A stretch of 64,000 bases of DNA from contig NC_134365.1 in the NCBI RefSeq assembly GCF_035582795.1, positions 222,039,887 through 222,103,886 on the forward strand, in the 5' to 3' direction. The DNA comes from Mycteria americana (Eukaryota > Chordata > Aves > Ciconiiformes > Ciconiidae). Below are positions 54,822-64,000 of this stretch, piece after piece. The notes under the pieces are model-generated. The model made no database searches and was not told the origin of the DNA. It was given only the letters and a program-made list of their open reading frames with translations. Positions within the stretch are counted from its first letter, which is position 1; each line of letters starts with the position of its first letter. The position numbers and the translations under genes are program-made.

Positions 54822-57800
54822 ATGGGCTGCTGCTACAGCAGCGAGGCCGAGGCCTCCGACCAGGTGGGCCCTGGCGCCGGGGGGGGGAGCCCGGGGCCTG
54901 CGGGAGCCCGGGGCCTGCGGGCTGGGGGCGCGGCCCGGGCCCGACCGACGCGGCCCCGCCGTGGGGGGCGGCCCCGGGGGGGCGGGGAGGGGGTGCAGCG
55001 GCCTGCCCGCGCTCCCGCGCCGAGGCCTCGGCCCCTCTGCCGGCGCGGAGGGCCTCTCCTCCCGGGGCGGCGGCGGCGGCCGGGGCGGGGGGGCGGCTCT
55101 CCCTGCCGGGGCGGCGAAGGGCGGGTGCCCGCCCGCCCTCTCCGGGGTGGGGGGGCCGCGGGCAGCGCCGCTTCCCTTCCCTTCCCTTCCGTCCCCTTCC
55201 CGGGGCCAGGCGCTGGCCTGGGCAGCCCCGTCGGCACCGTGACAGCAGCCGTGCCTCTGCCTGCCGGCCCGGCCGCCGGGCCCCGCTCCCCTGCTCGCTC
55301 CTGCCCGTGCCCCCCCCGGTGTTTTGGGGGGGATCCGGCCCTGCTGCTGCTGCCTCGGCCCCGGTCTGCTCCGGCCGCAGCTCCCGTCCGGGCCGCTGGT
55401 GTGGTGCCGGTTGAGGCCGCGCTGGGAGGGGACGGGGCAGCCGGTGACCCCGGCCCGAGCCCCCCCCGGTGCGGGGCAGCCACGAGCTGCTGCCGTGGGG
55501 CCTCGGTGCCAGGGTCCTGCGGCTTCGGAGCCGCGGGTGGCCGTGCCCGGAGAAACCTGATGGACCCCGGGACCGTGGGGCCGTTCCCCCGGTGCTGCCG
55601 GGCCCTCGCTGCCGTGCCTGACGCTGCCTCCCTGTCGTTATTTCCGCTGCCAGAATCCCCGGGGAATCGGCTGTGGCGTTGCCCCCCGCCCTGGCAAATT
55701 CGGGGCGGCTCATTTCTTCCCGTGGCCGCTTGTCCCCTTGGCTAGTGCCAGCCGCCCCGCTGGCCCTGCAGACCCGGGGCTGGCTCCTCTCCTAGAACAG
55801 CCCCAGAGAGCGGCTCCTGCCCCCGACCTTCTTACCATCACTTTTGCCTTGCGCTTTTCCCGCTGCCGAACTTGTTCCAGCGTTCCCGGCCCTGCCTGGC
55901 AGGAGGAGGGGGCTTGGCGGATCGCTCAAGACGAGCCCCCCCCACCCCGCAGACCCCGTCCCGGTGCAAGCCCAGGGCCCCCGACAGCCGCGGTGCTGGT
56001 GGGAGCGGTGCCAGGTTTTCCTTCCTGGGACGGAGCGACCGTCCCTGCTGCCACCTCTTGCCGAGCAGCGCGGGGGGCCGGTGCAAAACTGGGGCCGTCA
56101 CCCGTGCCGCGGAAACTTAATCCGCCGCTGCGGTGTGGGCGGCCTGTCCCCGTGTCCCTGCCAGGGAGCGTGGCCGTGACAGCTCGTCCCCGGGGCAGCC
56201 CGGCCCGTCGTGCTCCCGCGGGTGCTGCAGGGAAGGGGAAGGGCCCTGGGCTGGAGGATCGCAGCGGCGTTTCCCGGCAGAAGGAAGCGGAGAGGGGGCT
56301 GCTGGCCAGGGAGGAGCTGTGGAGATGTCACCCGCGGGGCGTGCGGAAGGGTGACCGCGCTCCCGGGCTCGCTCTGGGTCACGGGCTGGGCCTCCCGCTC
56401 TCCCGGGTGCTCGTGCCCGTTGGCTCCCTGCCAGGCTCCGCTCCCGGCCCCTGCGTCGCTCCCGGGCCGAGCCGGAGGATTAAGGCCCGAGCCACGGCTG
56501 GGGGCTCTGCACCCCCGGAGCTGAGGGAGGGGGGACGTGCCCCGCAGCTCTGCTCCTTCCGAAAGCCTCCTCCAGGCACCCCCCGCCCCGCGGTGCCCCT
56601 GGGCTGCGGCTGGTGGGGTTCACCCGGCCCGGACGAGCCCCGTGCTGTGCCGGTGCGGACGTGAAAGGCTGGCGGGGGTCTCTGGCCGCCGGGTGGGGGG
56701 CGAGGCTGCCGTATGTGCTGCGTAGGCAGGTTTGGGATGCGACGGGCGCGTCCTCGTTAGCCGCAAGGTTTCGGGTAGGGTGACGCCGGTGCGTCAGGCA
56801 GGCGATGGGGATCCTCTGTGGGAGCAGGCAGGGCTGTGGGCTCCTGCCTGCGGGGTTACCCGCTCCAGGCGTGCTGCCGCACGCTGCCCGCTTTCGGCCG
56901 CGCTTGCTCCCTTTGTGGCAGGGGGGGCTCTGGCTGGGAAAAAGCGAAGGAATTGGGGAAGGGGAGCCTGGCCGTCGCCTCGGCGGAGCCGGGGCTGTGC
57001 TGGGGTTACACCGGGATGGACGGGGAGCTCTCCTGGCAGGCGTAGGGCGAGACTCGCCCCGTCCCGTGTGGTGAAAGCTGCTGGTGCGGGGGAGCCGGGG
57101 CTGATTCTCCTCTTCCCTTTCCCCAGGAAGAAGAGACGAAGCGGCTGCTGGAGCCGGCGGCCAGCCCTCCCAACAAGGTGCTGAACGGAGCGGAGCAGAG
57201 CTACCCCAACCTCCCATCGGCACGCACCGACGAGCAGGCCATGCTGTCCTCCATCCTCGCCAAAACGGCCATGTAAGCCTCGTGCCATAACCGCCTCGGC
57301 ACAGCGGCACAGCGGCTGGCGTGGCCGGGCAGGCAGGGCGTTTGTGCAGCAGCGATGACCGCAGGACACGGCCACGTGCCGTGGCAGCCTCACCGGGGGT
57401 CTGCCTGGCCGGGACCCTCTGCCCGTGCCTGGCCGGAGGTGCCGAGGGAAGGGGGGAGCCGTGGCAGTGCCCCCCCCAGGGTTGGGCTGCCTGCGGACAG
57501 CCCCCTCCCGCTGATTTGAGCCCCACAGGGACGCAGAGACGAGACCCTGGGTGCGAGGGGACCCCTTGGCTGCTGGGCTGGGAATAGGGGGAGGGGCTGG
57601 GGAGCCCCCCGCTCCAAACTGGGGTGAGCGAGTGAGTCCTTGGGGATGCGGAGAGGGGGACTGAGGGGCACCGGCACCGCGTCTCCCTTCCGGGGGTGCG
57701 CCCTCTGTTCGCCCCAGGGAGGCCGCTCCCCGTCTGCGCAGGGGCAATGCGGGGAGGGGGCTGTGCCCAGCCTGGCTGGGGGGGGCTTTGGGTTCCTCGT

Positions 57801-60264
57801 GGACGCTGCTGCTCCCCTGCCTGGCACGGAGGGGCTGGTGGCAACCGGTGCGTGTCCCCCACGTGGTATCGCGGCAGCCCCGAGCACCTCCGGGTGCGGA
57901 TGGCGTGCAGCCGGGCTGCGGCGTGGACCTGGGCCAGTGCCCAGCTCCGCTCTGAGCCCGGGGCCCGGTACCAGGGCTCTCGGGCCATCTGCCAAGCGCT
58001 TAATCCTCGCAGCCCTTGCGGCATGGCGGAGCGTCCTTCCCCGAGCGGCTGCGCGCCGACGTCCCCAGGGTACGGGCCAGCCCGTGCCGCAGGAGGCTGC
58101 GGACCAAAGCCCCCGCCTCTCCGTGCAGCCTCCGTCCGCATCTGCCCTGGGCCGGTTGCAGTCCTTGGCGTTTCCCTCCCGGCAAGCAGCCGCTCCGGCC
58201 TGGCATGCTCCTATCCAGCTGGCCGCAGCCGTGCCGCCAGTTTGGCCTCGTAACAGCCCCGAGCCGCTCGTTTTGTGGTGCCGGAGGGTGCCGAAGCCCT
58301 GCCTGCCCTCGTCGGAGGGTGCTGGGTCTGCCTGAGGGGGCTCGGGGGGGGGGGGGGGGAATGACGAACCCGCAGCGGGGTCCCGTTGTCTTGTGTCTCC
58401 GCAGCAACATCATCGACGTGTCGGCAGCGGATTCCCAGGGCATGGAGCAGCACGAGTACATGGACAGGGCCAGGCAGTACAGGTGGGACCTGCCCTGCTC
58501 CCTCGGGACGCTTGCAGCCCCCCAGAGCCACGTCCCCGGGCGGGGCGGGAAGGCAGCGGGCAGGACCTCGGGGTTTTGGCCTTGGGAGGGTGACTCCGCA
58601 CGGAGCAGAGAGCTGGTGCTCAGCCCCGCTCCTCCCCTCCGCCCTCCCGGCACTGCCGGGTGAGGCCCGCGGCAGAGCCCCCGTCCCGGCTACGGGCTCG
58701 GGGAGGGCGGCCGCGCACAAAGGGCTCCTGTGTTCCCCCCCGGCGCTCGAGGCAGACGGCGGGTGGCCGGATGCGATTGCCGCCGCTTGAAAGGCGCCTG
58801 CGTCGGAGAGCTGGAAGCTCCCTCGTCCTCCCGCCTCGGGGAGCGAAGAGGGGTGGACGCCGGCAGCGGCGCGGCGCGGTTCCCCCTCGGTGGCGCGGCA
58901 CCCGTCTTCTGCCGAGCCTGGGTCTCCCTGCGTCCCGTCGCTCCCCGGGGTGGGCTGGCGCGCTCCTCCCCGGCGCCGGCGCCGACCCTCGCCGCTCTCC
59001 CCTCCGCAGCACGCGCCTGGCCATGCTGAGCAACAACCTGACGCACTGGAAGAAGCTCCCGCTGCTGCCGTCTCTGACCAACCAACCGCACCAAGTGCTC
59101 GCCAGCGACCCCGTCCCCTTCGCAGACCTGCAGCAGGTGAGGGGCTGGGGGCCAGCTCTGCCCCGCAGCCGGCCCCCTCGGCGCTCCGCGGAGGTGCGGG
59201 GGGGCCGAAGCGTCCTCGTCCCGGAGGAGCGGCGGTGCCGGGAGCCCTGGCAGCTGTGGCAGCGACCGCTCCAGCTTGTCTGTAGCAGCCCGGCCGTGCC
59301 GGAGGACCCCGGGCGGGTCCCGGCGGCCGCTCTTGCTGTCTTCGGCTCGGCGCGGCCTCGGCAGAGGAGCGCGGACGCCACGGGCCGTGCCGGGGCTCCC
59401 GTGAGCGTGGAGGTGGGAGTGCCGGTGGGCGATGCCGCGGCCAATGCAGAACCACCCCGAGTTTCAGGCAGCCCCATAAGGAGTCGTTAGTGCCGAAGGC
59501 AAAGCCCGGTCATGGGTTTCTAGCGCGGTAACCGTGTGCAGGCGGCACAGGCAGCGGCTCTGGATTCCCTCCGGTCCCTTCAGAGCATCGTTTGCGGCAG
59601 CGGGGTGTTTTGCGTAGCCCAGCGCGATGCCCAGGGGCTCGCTGCGGCTCGCCCTGCTCGTGGTGCTTCCTCCCCGGCCGGGGTGTTTGGACGCTGAAGC
59701 GTGCGGGGAGAGGAGACTGCCCCTGGGCTGCCAGAAACCCCTTCCGAACGGAGATGGGCCGGTGTCCCGGCACGGCTGGCGTCCCACCGCAGCCCTCCGC
59801 CCTGCTGGCGGGGCAGCCCCGGGGGACGGTGGAGGTTCACCCCCTCCCGGGGAGGGGGGGGGCACAGCCCGAGCTTGGCATCGCCCCGGATCTCGGCAAC
59901 GGCCGTGGGTCCCGCTCGGAGGCCTCCTGCCCCGCTGCGCCCTCGGGGACGGGGCCCTTCCTTGGGAGCGTCGTCGCCGTCCTACGGGCGCGCTGGCACA
60001 GCCGAGGGCGGGAGGGCTGTGGGGCGGGCGTCAGCGGGTGCCGTGCTCGGGGTGGTGGGTGCTTCCCCCCCCCGTCCCGCTTCCGAGCCATGGCAGGGGG
60101 GATGTTTGCTGCGGGATAACCGCGTTTGCCGGAGCCGCCGCTAACGCCGGTTGCCGCGGTTGTGCCCGCAGGTGTCCCGGATAGCTGCCTACGCCTTCAG
60201 CGCGCTCTCACAGATCCGCGTCGACGCCAAAGAAGAACTGGTTGTACAGTTTGGCATCCCCTGA
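54822..60264 (+). CDS. LAMTOR1: LAMTOR1 (p18), Ragulator lysosomal anchor
   Basis: LAMTOR1 anchors the Ragulator complex to late endosomes and lysosomes and so recruits Rag GTPases and mTORC1. Exons: 54822-54863, 57127-57272, 58405-58482, 59010-59136, 60172-60264; all GT-AG and in phase, giving exactly 161 residues as in human. The N-terminus [14 protein letters not shown] supplies the myristoylated Gly2 and palmitoylated Cys3/Cys4. An acidic [10 protein letters not shown] segment and [19 protein letters not shown] follow, then [34 protein letters not shown], and the C-terminus [16 protein letters not shown]. Only scattered substitutions separate it from mammals, for example AIN for ASN before IIDVS. 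Introns 1 (2.3 kb), 2 (1.1 kb), 3 and 4 are GC-rich with no further exon recognised. Confidence 0.98.
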
Positions 60265-60800
60265 GCCCGCCCCGCAGCACCACAGCTTCACCTGTTTGGG
60301 GTTGTTTTTCTCTTTTTTTTTTTTTTCCCCCCCTTTTTTTCTCCCCCCCCTTTTTGTTTTTGTCTTTATTTCCCCCTCCCTTCCCTCCCCACGGCGCCGC
60401 GACAGAACTTGTACAGACACCCGGTTTCCTACTAATCGCCGAGACGCCCGGCGCTGCTCGGAGGCTTTCTCCTCCGGGTGGGTGGGTGGGTGGGTGTCCC
60501 TGGGGCCGGGGGCTGCCTTTCGCCGGACGCCGCCTTGCCACAGGGATGACCACGAAGGGAACGCCGGCGCGGGGAGGCCCCGGCGCGGGTCGGCGCCGCT
60601 GTGCCGGGTCAAGGCAGGCCGGAGCCAGGCGGTGCCGGAGCTTGGGCTGCTGCGGATGTGACGCTCTGCGCGGGACCTGGTGGCTTCTGACGCCCTCCCC
60701 GCTCGTTTTTACATGTTTGGACCTTTGTTTTGGGGTTTGTTTGTTTTTTTTTTTAATTATTATTTTCGGCCACGGTAGATAAAACCACGTTCATCCAGCG
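60265..60800 (+). promoter_or_regulatory. LAMTOR1 3' UTR
   Basis: The 3' UTR begins with T- and C-runs (60310-60385). It contains five perfect GGGT units (60476-60495), a potential RNA G-quadruplex. It probably ends near the non-canonical signal GATAAA (60778-60783), since no AATAAA is present, although a T-rich tract lies at 60740-60770. Confidence 0.6.
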
Positions 60801-62079
60801 CCCGTCTCCTCTGTTCTGCGCCGGCCGCAGCCTGGACGCGGTGGGAGAGCCCGGGGGCAGCCGTGCCGTCGTGCGTTTTGGGGGGACGCGCGTCCCCCCG
60901 CCCCTTTGCAGGGATTTTGGGGAGGGATGTGCCTTGTTCTGGTGACGGGGTTTGCTCTGCGCCCTGGCTGGGCTCCAGTGCTCCCCTGGAGCCCCGCTCT
61001 GCTTTCCCAGTTGGTTACTGGGACCCACTGGACCTGGCTCCTCCGGGCAAAGGCTTTTTGGGGCCAGGCAGGGCTGTGCCCAGGCAACCAGGCTGGGGGG
61101 GCTTCCATCCCGGTGTCTGGGGTCGGAGGTGGCCCCGTGGCTTCTCCCCGCTCCTGGGGGGTCCCCATCCCTCGGGGCAGCCCCTTGCCCAGGCCTTGCC
61201 CTGCGGGGCCGGTCCTCGGGGACCCATTTTGAAAACAAATGACCCCCGTGAGCCCTCCTCTGCCCCCCGACCTGCCTGCCAGCCCCCAGCCGTGGTGGCT
61301 AGGAGGGGCGGGGGGTGGCGAGGGGGGTCCCCGGGAGGCAGCCGAGGCCCGGGTGGGCCTGCGAGGGGTTTCGAGGCAGACGCTGAGCCTTGTCCCCCGC
61401 CTCCTCCATCGCCTCCCCCCTGGCAGGGGGTGACGGGGACAAGCCCAGGACCCCTCTGGGCCCACCCGGGAGCACCCAGGCGGGGCGAGGTCCCGCTGGT
61501 GGCACCTGGGGGCTTTCAGGTCCCTCCCTCTCCCCCTTTGGGGGACCGGGGCTTCAGCGGGGCGCGGGGGCTCTCCGGTGAGGGTGGCCCCCCCGGGGCT
61601 ACCTCCAGCCCCTCCGCCCGGGCCAGGCTGCCCGTGCGGGCTCTGCAGGGCGCGGAAGGGGGGGCAGGGCCTGCGGGCCCCCCCGCGCCCCGGGGAAACT
61701 GAGGCACGGGGTGTCCGTGTCTGTCCCCCGGGGTCGATGGCGGTCGAGCCGGCGGGGCAGGGGGGTCCCACGGGGGGGAGCGGGGGTCCGGCCGTGCCCC
61801 CCCCCCCCCCCCGGGGCGGCGTCCCCCGCCGTGGGGCAGAGCGGGCCCTCGCTGCCCCCCCCCACCCCCGGGGCCCCACGCGTGTCCCCTGCCCCACCGT
61901 GGGCCTCGCGCGCAGCCCTGCGCTCCCCTCACCCCCCACGCACCCCCGGGGCCACAAATGCGTCCCCGTACCCCCGCGGGAGACCCCTTCCCTCCGCCCC
62001 ACGCGTGCCCCGACCCCCGCCATAGCCCCCCCGCCCGCCACCGTCGCCCCGGCAACCCGCTCCCGGCGTGCCCCGCGGC
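60801..62079. other. Intergenic sequence between LAMTOR1 and the next promoter
   Basis: A GC-rich interval with C-runs (for example near 61800). No conserved exon, RNA gene or transposon is recognised. Confidence 0.6.
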
Positions 62080-62720
62080 TCTCGCGAGATCTCAGCGGCG
62101 CGCAGGGGCCGCCGGGATAGGTAGTCCTCCCCCGCCCCGCCCCGGCGGCGGCCAATGGGGAGGCGGCGGGGGCGGGCGCCGCCGTTTGAATCGGGGCGGC
62201 GGCGGCACGGTACGGGGGGCGGGGACACCGGGAGGGCGCGGGGGGGCACCGTGGGGGTGGGCGGGGACACCGTGCGGGTGGGCCGGGGCTGAGGTGACCG
62301 GCGGGCCCGGTGGTTCCCGAGTGGGCCTCAGCGGGGGCCTGGGCCCGGAGCGGGACCGGTGCCCGTCCCCGGTGTCGCCGCCCCGGGGTAACCGGGGCCG
62401 GTGCTCGCTAGGGCTGAGCCCCCCGGTTCCCCATCCCCCTGCCGGCCTTGGGGCTGGGCGGAGGAGCCCCCGAGAGCCGCTGCCGTTTGGCGGCCCCGCG
62501 CCGGTGCCCGCCGGCCTCCCCGGGCCCGGCACCGGGCGCCGCTGGAGCCGGAGCGGCGCGTTGCTGGAGAAAGGCCTGCGCCTGCCGCGGGCGCCCGTCG
62601 GCTGCTGCCACCCCGTCCCGGTTTACCGGGAGCACCTCACGCTGCCCGCCGCCGCCTGCCCGCGCCTCGTCCGCACGACGCCCCTGGCCGGGCGCGTCCT
62701 CGCCTGGCAATCCGGTAGGA
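62080..62720 (+). promoter_or_regulatory. Cell-cycle-type promoter and possible non-coding first exon (NUMA1 by synteny)
   Basis: The perfect palindrome TCTCGCGAGA lies at 62080-62089. It is followed by CCAAT (62152-62156) and a CHR element TTTGAA (62185-62190) preceded by GGGCGCCGCCG, the CDE/CHR arrangement of G2/M-regulated promoters. After it no ATG occurs in any plus frame until a donor-like CCG|GTAGGA near 62714-62721, which fits a non-coding first exon. In mammals NUMA1, a mitotic spindle protein with non-coding 5' exons, follows LAMTOR1 on the same strand. The identity is inference; no NUMA1 protein sequence is visible. Confidence 0.5.
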
Positions 62721-64000
62721 GACGCTCCTTTCGGCAGCCCCGGCCGCCTGCGGGGCGGAGCCCCCCGCCCCCCGCCGGCGGTCGGAGCCGTCACGCTGCC
62801 CCGCCGGGGTCTCCCGCCTCGCCCGCCGGCGGCTGAGCCTCCGTCTCCGGCCCGTCCCCGCGCCGTCCCCTTCCCTGAAGGCGGGGGGACCCAGCCGGGG
62901 CGCGGGGCTTGGCCGGCGTCTCCCCTCGCTTCCCGGCTCTCTTGCGAAGCCCCAGCTTTTGCCAGCGGCGTTCGGTGGCCGCGTCCCGCCGCGGGCTCTT
63001 CCGCTGCCCCCGGGGCCGGTTTAAAAGAACCTTCTCCGCGGCACGCGGTGCTCCTCGGCCCCTCCCCGGCTGGCGCGGTGAGCGCCGTGCTCGGCGCAGC
63101 CCCGTCCTGTGGCTCCGGGTCTCCTCAGGCAGCCCAGACGCCCCGGGGACGGCTCCCGAGGGTCTCCAGCTCAGCAGCGAGGGACGAGCGTCCCTTCCTT
63201 GCCTGCTCCCTGCCGGCGCCGGCCGCAGGCAGGGCTCTGGCAGGAGGCCGGGGTCCCTCCCGCAGCCCCTTTGGCCAGCCGCCTTCTGAGCGACTGGCCG
63301 TCTCGGCCGGCGGTGGGTCGTGGCATCGCTCCGGTCCCTGCCGAATCCGTTGCCGTTGGTGCGGGGGGGTGGAATTTGTCAAGAAGCAGCTGGGCCGTGG
63401 CTCCAGCCGGGTTAGCGGGTGATGGGGGCTGACACCGGGGGCCCCAGCACCCTTCCCCGCCGAGCCCCCCGCTCCCGGCGAGCAGCCGGCGGTCGTGGCT
63501 GGTGCTGCCACCGCGCTGGGGCCGGGAGCGGGTCTGTGCCGGCCCCGCCAGCCCTCCCTCACCCAGGGCCCTGGCAGGGTGACGGCCGAGGCCAGACGTC
63601 ACCCCTTCCCCGTGGCCGCTCTGGTGGCGGCGGCGGCGGCGGCTTTCTGTGCCGTGCGCCTTTAACGAGCGCGGCCTCGGCGCGGTGACGTGGGGTGGCC
63701 CAGGGCCAGGAAGGGGAACCGTCGCCTGCCAGCCCCGCCGAGGAGAAGCCCAACAACTTTTCTTTTGTGCGTGGCCGCTGGCTCCCCGGCCCTCCCCGGC
63801 TGCCAGCGCTCATGGCGGATTAAACCCCGTGCGCCGACGGCGGCCGCGCGCCCCCGGTAAGGCCCGAACAAAGACTTTATCCCTCTTCCTTGTTTGTTTT
63901 CAACAGGGCTGGGGAGGAGGAGGAGGAGGAGGAGGGAGGCGGGGGAGGCGAAGCTCGCCGTCTCCCAGCCCCGGCGCCTCGCCGTGGTGTGCGGCTCCCG
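62721..64000 (+). other. Probable 5' intron of the next gene
   Basis: GC-rich sequence with no recognised coding exon. Near the end are a CRE-like GTGACGTGG (about 63685), a donor-like CCG|GTAAGG (63854-63862) and an acceptor-like TTTTCAACAG|G (63897-63907). The latter two could bound an alternative 5' exon or a very short intron. (GGA)n occurs at about 63912-63936. Confidence 0.4.

Overview
The window reads as one strand of a vertebrate nuclear genome. It holds seven spliced, recognisable genes in the order CLPB(+, 3' part) - PHOX2A(+) - INPPL1(-) - FOLR(-) - ANAPC15(+) - TOMT(-) - LAMTOR1(+). Allowing for whole-block inversion, this is the human 11q13.4 order as I know it (CLPB, PHOX2A, INPPL1, FOLR cluster, ANAPC15, LRTOMT, LAMTOR1, then NUMA1). 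The very high GC content, tight gene spacing, long G- and C-runs, private minisatellites and lack of recognisable SINEs or LINEs suggest a bird or related sauropsid. The species cannot be named from the sequence.

Layout. 1-6567: the last five coding exons of CLPB, a mitochondrial AAA+ disaggregase; the 5' part lies outside the window. 6.6-13.7 kb: GC-rich intergenic DNA with simple arrays and three AT-rich islands carrying homeodomain sites, two of them perfect TAATNNNATTA palindromes; these are candidate PHOX2A enhancers. 13759-18435: complete three-exon PHOX2A. 19.5-23.6 kb: tandem arrays, including a 40-bp minisatellite of about 36 copies. 23645-37109: INPPL1 (SHIP2), all 28 coding exons resolved, with two single-base frame breaks in GC-rich runs that look like assembly errors. 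38620-39973: one folate receptor gene, head-to-head with ANAPC15 (40943-42750). 43342-45247: TOMT. About 47.7-54.3 kb: a 6.5-kb array of degenerate G-rich nonamers with higher-order duplications. 54822-60264: complete LAMTOR1 behind a promoter with three CACGTGAC (CLEAR-like) boxes. 62.08-62.2 kb: a TCTCGCGAGA/CCAAT/CHR promoter, probably that of the next gene, which synteny predicts to be NUMA1.

The genes do not form a pathway. They cover mitochondrial proteostasis (CLPB), noradrenergic and autonomic neuron identity (PHOX2A), phosphoinositide signalling (INPPL1), folate uptake (FOLR), mitotic checkpoint turnover (ANAPC15), hair-cell mechanotransduction (TOMT) and lysosomal mTORC1 signalling (LAMTOR1). 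I found no clear new multi-gene system. The most unusual structure is the nonamer array, which sits where LRRC51 coding exons would be expected and remains open in several frames for over 1,000 codons although nothing suggests it is a gene.
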